A stretch of DNA of 18,874 bases, taken from contig JANRJY010000013.1 of assembly GCA_033763735.1 (NCBI GenBank), positions 1-18,874 on the forward strand, written 5' to 3'. This stretch comes from JANRJY01 sp033763735. Its GTDB lineage: Bacteria > Bacteroidota > Bacteroidia > Cytophagales > UBA9547. The position numbers were made by a program, and so were the translations under genes. How positions within the stretch are numbered: the first letter of the stretch is position 1; each line of letters opens with the position of its first letter. Positions 12,884-18,874 of the stretch are shown here, in pieces. A model generated the notes under the pieces. That model searched no databases and was not told where the DNA came from. It was given only the letters and a program-made list of their open reading frames with translations.

Positions 12884-15841
12884 ATGTTGTCATACAATAA
12901 AATTAATAATATTACAGGTTTTGCACTTTTAGTAATTTCTACACTTGTTTATGTGCTTACAGTAGAACCCACTGCCAGTTTTTGGGATTGTGGTGAGTTT
13001 ATTGCTTGTGCCTACAAACTCCAAGTTCCACATCCTCCTGGCGCTCCTGTATTTTTATTGATTGGTCGAATATTTTCATTTTTTGCTTTGGGCGATGTAA
13101 CTAAAGTTGCTTATTGGATTAACATTTCATCTGTATTAAGTAGTGGTGCCACTATTATGTTTTTGTTTTGGTCCATTACTTTAATTGCTCGTAAAATGAT
13201 TGTTGAGGTAGGCAAAGAACCAAATTTGTCTCAAACACTTTCAATTGTAGGAGCCGGTATTATTGGTTCACTTGCATACACCTTTTCAGATACATTTTGG
13301 TTTTCGGCTGTAGAAGCAGAGGTTTATGCGATGTCCTCATTTTTTACTGCCATAGTTGTTTGGGCAATGCTCAAATGGGAAGCAGTTGCCGATGAAGAGG
13401 GAGCGGATAGATGGTTACTCGTTATTGCATATTTGGTAGGGTTATCAATTGGTATTCACTTGCTTAACTTGGTTGCTATTCCTGCTTTGGCTTATATTTA
13501 TTATTTCAAAAGATATAAAGCAACTTGGAAAGGTGGAATATTGGCAGGAGTAGTAGGTTTAGCCATTGTTGGCATAATTCAAGCAGGAATTATACCTGGG
13601 TTGCCTACAATTGCAGGAAAATTTGAAATATTTTTTGTTAATAACTTAGGATTACCGTTTGGTTCGGGTGCTGCTTTTTTTGCGATTGTGTTAGTTGGAG
13701 CTCTTATTTATGGAATTTACTATTCAATAATTAATAAAAAAGTAATACTAAATACTGCGTTGCTAGGTCTCACTTTCATCTTGATTGGTTACTGCAGTTA
13801 TGCCATTATTCTAATTCGATCTAATTTCAATCCTCCAATTGACGAAAACAATCCAGAGGATGTAATGAGCTTTGTATCATACTTAAAAAGAGAGCAATAT
13901 GGGGACAGACCGCTAGTGTATGGTGAAATGTTTACTGCCGAACTAATTGATCAAGAAAAAAAGGAAGCACTTTATCGTAAAGGCGATAAAAAATATGAAA
14001 TCTATGACTATAAAATCAAAAATATCTATGACCCACGTCACAGCATGTTGTTTCCTCGTATGAGTTCAAAACAACCCGGTCATGCTGAAGAATATGCAAA
14101 ATGGACTGGAAAACCGGTAGGTCGCAAGCCTACCATGGGTGACAACCTTGTCTTTTTCTTTAAATATCAATTGGGTCATATGTATTTCAGGTATTTCATG
14201 TGGAACTTTGCCGGTAGGGAAGGTGATATTCAGGATGCAGGATGGCTTCGTCCATGGGACTCCAAAGCAGGTTTGCCAGAAAGTATTGCTAATAACAAAA
14301 TGCGCAATCAATATTATATGTTGCCATTGTTGTTAGGGCTACTCGGATTTTTATTTCAATACAATAAGAATAAAAGAGATTTTTTGGTCTTAGTAATGCT
14401 TTTTGTACTTACAGGCATTGCGCTTGTTGTGTACCTCAATCCACCACCTATTGAACCTCGTGAACGTGATTATATTTATGTAGGTTCATTTTATGTGTTT
14501 GCCATTTGGATAGGTCTTGGCGTACTTGGGCTGATTGAATATGTAGGAAAAATTGTAAAGAGTGCCGTACTTCAACCTGTAGTAGCTACCGGATTAAGTA
14601 TGCTTGTACCTATTGTAATGGCAGCCGATGGATGGAACGACCACGATCGTTCAAAACGCTATCATTCTGTGGATTCTGCTAAGAATTTACTGAATTCTTG
14701 TGCCAAAAATGCCATTGTATTCACAGGAGGCGATAATGACACCTTCCCACTTTGGTATGTGCAGGAAGTAGAAGGATTTCGTACAGATGTACGCGTATGT
14801 AACTTAAGTTTGTTAAACACCGATTGGTATATTGCGCAAATGAAGCGTCAGGCATATGACTCTGACCCATTACCTATTTCGTTGGAACTTGAAGATTTTT
14901 TACAAGGGAAAAATGACTATTTACCGTATGTTGAAAATCCTGCTGGCAAAAATGGAATTAACCTTCCTATTTATTTGCAATTGGTTAAAAACGATGATCC
15001 GGCCGTCACCGTTCAATCATCAAGTGGAGGCACAATTGCAACGCTCCCATCTGAAATAATGATATTGCCAATCGATACAGCTGTCGTTAGAAAAATGGAT
15101 TTCATTCCAACAAAATACAAAACGAGTGTTCCTTCACAAATGGTGTGGCGTGTGGGAAGAGGTGCCATTGACAAAGCTACTTTAATAATGCTTGACATGA
15201 TTTCTACCAATAATTGGAAGCGACCCATTTATTATTCATCTACACTTTCCAATTCCAATTACATTGGTTTAAAAGATCATATGCAAATGGAAGGATTGGC
15301 TTATCGTTTAATGCCTTTTAGTGTTGAAGGAGCAAACCAAGGATTTGTAAATACCGACATTATGTACGATCGAATGATTAATGGAATGAGTTGGCGCAAT
15401 ATGGATAGAGAAGATACCTTCTATGACGAAAATTACAGACGTTTCCCTTACAATGCACGTTTGTCGTTTTACCGATTAGCTGCCGAATTATATAACGAAG
15501 GGAAAGTGGATAAAGCAAAAGAAGTTATTAATTATTGTTTCAAGGTAATTCCAGACAAGGCAATTGCTTATGATATTACCAGCCCAAGTTTTGTGTCCAT
15601 ATTGCTGCGTGCAGGTGAAACCAAACAAGCATTGGATATGGTTAATATTATGGCTAAACGTGCAGATGCGGAATTGGATTATTATTTTAAAAATAATATT
15701 AAAAATGAAATGGAGGTTCAAACCAACTTGTACATTCTAAATCAATTGGTTGTAATGTTGAAAAACGAAGGTTACGAAGAAGAATCAAAAACCTATGAGG
15801 CTATATTCAGAAAATATGCCGGTGATCAACAATACGAATAA
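12884..15841 (+). CDS. DUF2723 (TMEM260/GT117-like) membrane protein, probable glycosyltransferase
   Basis: This 985-aa inner-membrane protein has many hydrophobic segments up to about residue 590, then a soluble C-terminal domain. The first loop has the family signature ASFWDCGEFIACAYKLQVPH (31-50) followed by PPGAP. Asp35 and Glu38 sit where GT-C glycosyltransferases place the catalytic acid after the first helix. A second conserved block, GDNDTFPLWY (616-625), opens the C-terminal domain, which is helical near its end (about 830-975). The vertebrate relative TMEM260 is a protein O-mannosyltransferase. Bacteroidota have a general periplasmic O-glycosylation system, so a role there is a reasonable inference, not shown here. 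The gene is followed 12 bp later by the YdeI-type gene. Confidence 0.85.
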   Translation: MLSYNKINNITGFALLVISTLVYVLTVEPTASFWDCGEFIACAYKLQVPHPPGAPVFLLIGRIFSFFALGDVTKVAYWINISSVLSSGATIMFLFWSITLIARKMIVEVGKEPNLSQTLSIVGAGIIGSLAYTFSDTFWFSAVEAEVYAMSSFFTAIVVWAMLKWEAVADEEGADRWLLVIAYLVGLSIGIHLLNLVAIPALAYIYYFKRYKATWKGGILAGVVGLAIVGIIQAGIIPGLPTIAGKFEIFFVNNLGLPFGSGAAFFAIVLVGALIYGIYYSIINKKVILNTALLGLTFILIGYCSYAIILIRSNFNPPIDENNPEDVMSFVSYLKREQYGDRPLVYGEMFTAELIDQEKKEALYRKGDKKYEIYDYKIKNIYDPRHSMLFPRMSSKQPGHAEEYAKWTGKPVGRKPTMGDNLVFFFKYQLGHMYFRYFMWNFAGREGDIQDAGWLRPWDSKAGLPESIANNKMRNQYYMLPLLLGLLGFLFQYNKNKRDFLVLVMLFVLTGIALVVYLNPPPIEPRERDYIYVGSFYVFAIWIGLGVLGLIEYVGKIVKSAVLQPVVATGLSMLVPIVMAADGWNDHDRSKRYHSVDSAKNLLNSCAKNAIVFTGGDNDTFPLWYVQEVEGFRTDVRVCNLSLLNTDWYIAQMKRQAYDSDPLPISLELEDFLQGKNDYLPYVENPAGKNGINLPIYLQLVKNDDPAVTVQSSSGGTIATLPSEIMILPIDTAVVRKMDFIPTKYKTSVPSQMVWRVGRGAIDKATLIMLDMISTNNWKRPIYYSSTLSNSNYIGLKDHMQMEGLAYRLMPFSVEGANQGFVNTDIMYDRMINGMSWRNMDREDTFYDENYRRFPYNARLSFYRLAAELYNEGKVDKAKEVINYCFKVIPDKAIAYDITSPSFVSILLRAGETKQALDMVNIMAKRADAELDYYFKNNIKNEMEVQTNLYILNQLVVMLKNEGYEEESKTYEAIFRKYAGDQQYE

Positions 15842-15853
15842 AATGTAATTAAA

Positions 15854-16456
15854 ATGGAACCTCTTTTCAAAGGAGGCGTTGATATTATAGAGGCTTCCAA
15901 TCAAGATGTTTGGCGTAATTGGCTTAAGGATAATCACTTAAGCCAAAAGTCAGTTTGGCTTCGGATTTTTAAAGTTGCGTCAGGAATTCCAAGTGTTACA
16001 TACGATCAAGCCGTTGATGAGGCGCTTTGTTTCGGATGGATTGATAGTAAACCCAATAAATGGGATGATAAAAGCCATATACAATTTTTTGCAAAGCGTA
16101 ATCCCAAAAGCAACTGGAGTGGTATTAATAAAGCTAAAGTCGAAAAGCTCATTGCATTGGGTAAAATGTCGGACGAAGGATTTAGAATGATTGAAATTGC
16201 AAAAAAATCAGGTGCGTGGGATGCTTTAAATGAAGTTGAGAATCTGATCATTCCAACTGACTTACAATTAGAATTACAGAAATACAGTGACGCGTATGCT
16301 TATTTTTCAAATTTCCCTAAATCAACAAGAAGAGGCATTCTTGAATGGATAAGTAATGCAAAACAACCAGAAACCAGAAGCAAAAGAATAGAAGAAACTG
16401 CTCGATTGGCTGAAAATAATATTAGAGCTAATCAATATCAATCAAAAGCAAAATAG
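15854..16456 (+). CDS. YdeI/OmpD-associated (OmdA) family protein
   Basis: This 200-aa cytoplasmic protein has no export signal. The family pattern is clear: WRNWLKDNHLSQKSVWLRIFK near the N-terminus, then TYDQAVDEALCFGWIDSKPN (about 48-67), FAKRNPKSNWSGINKAKVEK (about 78-97) and a helical C-terminus with RRGILEWISNAKQPETRSKR. Family members have been linked to peptide or bacteriocin tolerance in enterobacteria, but the molecular function is not established. It follows the DUF2723 gene by 12 bp and probably shares its transcript. It converges with the LolA-like gene, 6 bp apart. Confidence 0.85.
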   Translation: MEPLFKGGVDIIEASNQDVWRNWLKDNHLSQKSVWLRIFKVASGIPSVTYDQAVDEALCFGWIDSKPNKWDDKSHIQFFAKRNPKSNWSGINKAKVEKLIALGKMSDEGFRMIEIAKKSGAWDALNEVENLIIPTDLQLELQKYSDAYAYFSNFPKSTRRGILEWISNAKQPETRSKRIEETARLAENNIRANQYQSKAK

Positions 16457-16462
16457 AATCAT

Positions 16463-17218
16463 CTATTTCCTCCAGTGAACTTTGCCCAAATAATTATGGT
16501 CAAAGATTTTCATATCCAGATTATTGTCAGCTTTAACTTCAGCATAATGTTCTTTTTTAATCATCTTCCCATCAACAAATATTTCGACACGTTCTTCAAC
16601 CCAAGCTTTTTGTACTTTAGTATGTTCTTTAAAGTGCGCATCTTCCAGTTTACCGGTTTCTTTATTTACATTGATATTTCTAATTAAATAAAGCTCATCT
16701 TTATCTATCCAAAATTGTGGAGATTTTTCATCTCCTTTATCTGCTCCTGCTACATACACGGGTTTACCATTCCAAACATCTTCATGGAATTTGTCCAGAT
16801 TGTAACCCAATTTTTTTATTTTTTTTACGGATTCTTTGGGGTCAAGAAAATATATATCTCCTGTGAGCATTAATAAATCATAGATATCCGGTGTTTTATT
16901 CACCAGCACACCTCCCTTAAAATTATATACCGAATCATTAAGAACTATAAATCCATCTTGACTGTGCTTTACACCATGATCAACTCTGAACTTACCCGGG
17001 AAATGAAATGCTTCATATGAAATGTCTCCATGTGTTTTGCCATTTTCTAGAAAGTAAGTGTTTATTTGAATAAAAGTAATATTCGCATTGAAATTACCGT
17101 TATACTTTTTGTGCATGGCGGCTATCAAATCAGGAGAACTTTTTATTGGAGATTGTGCATTTGACAAAAAAGGTGTTAACAATACAACAACAATAAGTTT
17201 TATAAAATTATTATGCAT
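16463..17218 (-). CDS. LolA-like outer-membrane-lipoprotein-sorting family protein, exported
   Basis: This 251-aa protein has a signal peptide ending at about residue 21 (LTPFLSNAQ), giving a periplasmic product. The mature part looks like the half-barrel LolA/LolB fold: alternating strands such as ISYEAFHFPGKFRVDHG, GFIVLNDSVYNFKGG and SPQFWIDKDELYLIRNINVN, with a late strand MIKKEHYAEVK. It carries no lipobox, and it is longer than classical LolA, so it is more likely a Bacteroidota-specific paralogue binding lipid or lipoprotein than LolA itself. It is monocistronic, convergent with the YdeI-type gene and divergent from psd by 147 bp. Function is assigned at fold level only. Confidence 0.55.
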   Translation of the reverse strand: MHNNFIKLIVVVLLTPFLSNAQSPIKSSPDLIAAMHKKYNGNFNANITFIQINTYFLENGKTHGDISYEAFHFPGKFRVDHGVKHSQDGFIVLNDSVYNFKGGVLVNKTPDIYDLLMLTGDIYFLDPKESVKKIKKLGYNLDKFHEDVWNGKPVYVAGADKGDEKSPQFWIDKDELYLIRNINVNKETGKLEDAHFKEHTKVQKAWVEERVEIFVDGKMIKKEHYAEVKADNNLDMKIFDHNYLGKVHWRK

Positions 17219-17315
17219 TAATATTTGGGTTTTAAAAGTTTATAATCAGAGTATTATACTATTTTTTCTGATAAAAGTTACTAATGCTTTATTTTACAGA
17301 AATATGTAATTCAAC

Positions 17316-17345
17316 TTGAAATATTTTTATAAGCATAAAGCTTTG
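17316..17345 (+). promoter_or_regulatory. Candidate promoter for psd
   Basis: TTG (17316-17318), a 19-nt spacer and AAGCTTTG (17338-17345) match the Bacteroidota promoter at all but one fixed base. Transcription would start near 17352, 14 nt before the ATG. An inverted repeat TAAGCA (17330-17335) / TGCTTA (17344-17349) overlaps the -7 element and could be an operator. Nothing else is seen in the 147-bp gap. Confidence 0.4.
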
Positions 17346-17365
17346 CTTAACTTGCCGCATTATCA

Positions 17366-18025
17366 ATGATACGAATTCATAAAGAAGGGTTTACAACTCT
17401 AACTATAGTATTTTTAATTTCATTCTGCACCTTGATTTCTATTGCATATTTTGTAGGTGAAGGTTATTATTTATATTTTATTTCAGTTTTATGCGCTGCA
17501 TTTTTTTTATTTTTTCTTCAATTTTTTCGAAATCCCTTAAAAAATATACAATTTAATGAAAATAATATTTTAGCTCCTGCCGATGGTAGGGTTGTGGTGA
17601 TTGAAAAAACTTTTGAAACCGAATTTCTAAAACAAGAATGCATTCAAATTTCAATTTTTATGTCACCTTTTAATGTACATGTGAATCGTAATCCCGCTTC
17701 TGGCATTGTTAAATATTTTAAATACCATCCTGGCAAATACTTAGTTGCATGGCATCCTAAGTCAAGTACTGAAAATGAACGAACTACAACTGCTATAGAA
17801 TGTACAAATGGTGACAAAATACTTTATCGGCAAATCGCTGGTGCACTTGCGAGACGAATTAAATGGTATATAAAAGAAGGGGATTATGTGGAACAAGGGC
17901 AAGAATTTGGCTTTATCAAGTTTGGGTCCAGGGTAGATATATTTATTCCCACATATTATAAAGTAAATGTACAAATTGATCAAGTCACCTATGGAGGTGA
18001 AACAGTTATTGCATTTGTAAAATAG
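17366..18025 (+). CDS. psd: Phosphatidylserine decarboxylase, archaeal-type family
   Basis: This 219-aa membrane-associated enzyme converts phosphatidylserine to phosphatidylethanolamine using a pyruvoyl cofactor made by self-cleavage. Two hydrophobic segments (about 10-55) anchor the N-terminus. The conserved blocks are FFRNP (about 53-57), APADGRVVVIE (about 70-80), FMSPFNVHVNRNPASG (about 98-113) and YHPGKYLVAWHPKSSTENER. The self-processing site is Gly187-Ser188 in KFGSRVDIFIP; the short form uses FGSR where the bacterial long form has LGST. The length is normal for the short family. Its stop is 3 bp before the amidotransferase ATG, so the two are co-transcribed. No phosphatidylserine synthase gene is seen next to it. 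Confidence 0.93.
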   Translation: MIRIHKEGFTTLTIVFLISFCTLISIAYFVGEGYYLYFISVLCAAFFLFFLQFFRNPLKNIQFNENNILAPADGRVVVIEKTFETEFLKQECIQISIFMSPFNVHVNRNPASGIVKYFKYHPGKYLVAWHPKSSTENERTTTAIECTNGDKILYRQIAGALARRIKWYIKEGDYVEQGQEFGFIKFGSRVDIFIPTYYKVNVQIDQVTYGGETVIAFVK

Positions 18026-18028
18026 ATA

Positions 18029-18595
18029 ATGAAAATTTTAATCTTAGATAATTACGATTCTTTTACCTATAACTTAGTCCATATTGTACGGAAGTTAGGT
18101 TTTACGGATTTAGATATTATTCGTAATGATAAAATCGCTGTTTCTGAAGTAGACAAATACGATAAAATCATACTCTCCCCCGGTCCCGGTATTCCGGTTG
18201 AAGCTGGAATTATGATGGATTTAATTAAAACTTATTCCAACAAAAAGTCGATTTTGGGGGTATGTCTTGGCCATCAGGCCATTGGAGAAAGTTTTGGAGG
18301 TGAACTGTATAATGTTCAAAAAGTGATTCATGGCAAAGCATTAAATACCAAGATTATTGCTAATGACCCTATTTTTAAGGGCCTACCAACAGAATTTAAA
18401 ACAGGCAGATACCATTCTTGGGCAATTAGAGCAAATAATTTGCCCGCACATTTGGAAGCAACTGCAATTGATGAATCTGGTGTACTTATGGCATTACGTC
18501 ATAAAACTTTAAATGTAAAAGGCGTACAATTTCATCCAGAATCAGTTATGACCGAGTTCGGAGAACTCATGATGAAAAATTGGTTGGAAGAATAA
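18029..18595 (+). CDS. Anthranilate/aminodeoxychorismate synthase component II (glutamine amidotransferase)
   Basis: This 188-aa class I glutamine amidotransferase supplies ammonia to a chorismate-using partner. The start MKILILDNYDSFTYNLVHI is diagnostic of TrpG/PabA. The oxyanion motif SPGPGIP lies at 50-56. The catalytic triad is Cys79 in GVCLGHQAIGESFGG, with His169 and Glu171 in QFHPESV. The length is standard. No chorismate-binding component (TrpE/PabB) or other trp or folate genes are in the window, so it may serve tryptophan, folate or both. It follows psd by 3 bp, an unusual pairing with no obvious pathway link. Downstream lies the repeat array, with no T-tract terminator. Confidence 0.93.
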   Translation: MKILILDNYDSFTYNLVHIVRKLGFTDLDIIRNDKIAVSEVDKYDKIILSPGPGIPVEAGIMMDLIKTYSNKKSILGVCLGHQAIGESFGGELYNVQKVIHGKALNTKIIANDPIFKGLPTEFKTGRYHSWAIRANNLPAHLEATAIDESGVLMALRHKTLNVKGVQFHPESVMTEFGELMMKNWLEE

Positions 18596-18624
18596 GTAAA
18601 TTGCAAAAAAATAGCGGAAGAGGG

Positions 18625-18734
18625 ATCGCGAGTTTGCCTCGCGACCGCACCTAACTTTTGTACCTGGTAATAAATTTTTGCAAATCCGGAATGTTCAGAT
18701 TTTTAAGTTTTTTCTCTAAAATCATAGCCTCTGA
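18625..18734. repeat. 110-bp direct repeat, copy 1
   Basis: This copy matches copy 2 (18754-18863) at all but two positions by eye. It opens with a GC-rich hairpin, TCGCGAG (18626-18632) and CTCGCGA (18638-18644) around TTTGC, in otherwise AT-rich DNA. On the minus strand it encodes the C-terminal residues ILEKKLKNLNIPDLQKFITR then YKS and a stop at 18653-18651, preceded in frame by an ATG at 18755-18753, for a 34-codon open frame. I regard this as a duplicated gene tail rather than a functional gene. Confidence 0.85.
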
Positions 18735-18754
18735 TGGCGAGGCTTTGCTCGCCA
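18735..18754. repeat. GC-rich palindrome between the direct repeats
   Basis: TGGCGAG (18735-18741), loop GCTTTG, CTCGCCA (18748-18754) is a perfect 7-bp inverted repeat. With the adjacent TCGCGAG/CTCGCGA hairpin of copy 2 it makes two hairpins in tandem, a REP-like arrangement. Confidence 0.65.
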
Positions 18755-18863
18755 TCGCGAGTTTACCTCGCGACCGCACCTAACTTTTGTACTTGGTAAT
18801 AAATTTTTGCAAATCCGGAATGTTCAGATTTTTAAGTTTTTTCTCTAAAATCATAGCCTCTGA
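18754..18863. repeat. 110-bp direct repeat, copy 2
   Basis: This is the second copy, starting 129 bp after copy 1. The period is exactly 43 codons, so the minus-strand reading frame is kept across copies. The differences from copy 1 are one G/A in the hairpin loop and one C/T that changes Arg to Lys in the minus-strand peptide. The sequence past 18863 (CCTGGAATTTT) no longer matches the 18735-18753 spacer. Confidence 0.85.
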
Positions 18864-18874
18864 CCTGGAATTTT
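18780..18874 (-). CDS. 3' end of an unidentified gene (partial, leaves right edge)
   Basis: On the minus strand a frame open at the right edge ends at TAG (18782-18780). About 30 codons are visible, reading NSRSEAMILEKKL and then ending DLQKFITKYKS. From position 18863 leftward this tail is identical in frame to the tail copied in repeat 1, which suggests this is the original gene end and repeat 1 a tandem copy. The residues are lysine- and leucine-rich and probably helical. I do not recognise the family. Confidence 0.4.
   Translation of the reverse strand, partial: NSRSEAMILEKKLKNLNIPDLQKFITKYKS

Noticed and set aside
16475..16687. Open frame on the plus strand opposite the LolA-like gene
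   Set aside because: It is antisense to a gene with a signal peptide and family-like strands; its hydrophobic, Phe-rich translation is what reverse-complemented Lys/Glu codons give.
18625..18863. CRISPR array
   Set aside because: Only two units, each 110 bp and separated by a palindrome; the repeat size is far beyond CRISPR repeats and no spacers or cas genes are present.

Overview
The window looks like chromosomal DNA of a Bacteroidota (Bacteroidetes) bacterium. The DNA is AT-rich and tightly packed. It carries two TonB-dependent receptors that each begin with a carboxypeptidase-D-like regulatory domain, a DUF2723 membrane protein and a DUF4625-type lipoprotein. Several intergenic regions match the Bacteroidota promoter (TTTG, about 19 nt, TAnnTTTG), and Shine-Dalgarno sequences are scarce. 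No species can be named from sequence alone. I see no tRNA, rRNA, CRISPR array, prophage or intact insertion sequence.

Layout. Positions 1-1599 (minus) hold the end of a surface-polysaccharide cluster: a family 2 glycosyltransferase overlapping a WcaF-type acetyltransferase, then a consensus promoter and the first codons of a gene leaving the left edge. Positions 1692-3047 (plus) hold a stand-alone 2-oxoacid dehydrogenase E2. Positions 3060-5485 (minus) hold bioB followed closely by a sodium:solute symporter. Positions 5653-10038 (plus) look like a metal-uptake locus: a Fur/Zur-family regulator, a His/Asp-rich lipoprotein, a TonB receptor and a DUF2461 protein. Positions 10046-12490 (minus) hold a second, FecA-like TonB receptor. 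A 393-bp divergent region follows, with a candidate structured RNA. Positions 12884-16456 (plus) hold a large DUF2723 (TMEM260/GT117-like) membrane protein and a YdeI/OmdA-family protein. Positions 16463-17218 (minus) hold a LolA-like exported protein. Positions 17366-18595 (plus) hold phosphatidylserine decarboxylase and a glutamine amidotransferase (TrpG/PabA). The right end is two 110-bp direct repeats with GC-rich palindromes.

How the parts fit. The best-supported functional unit is the metal locus. Two copies of the inverted repeat TGCAA-N5-TTGCA, spaced like a 7-1-7 Fur-family box, lie just after the regulator gene. One overlaps the likely promoter of the lipoprotein/receptor operon. 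A textbook intrinsic-terminator hairpin with a nine-T tract sits inside the signal-peptide codons of that receptor, which suggests attenuation within the operon. The other signals most worth follow-up are the structured element at about 12663-12830 and the right-end repeats, which look like a tandemly copied 3' end of a gene beyond the window.
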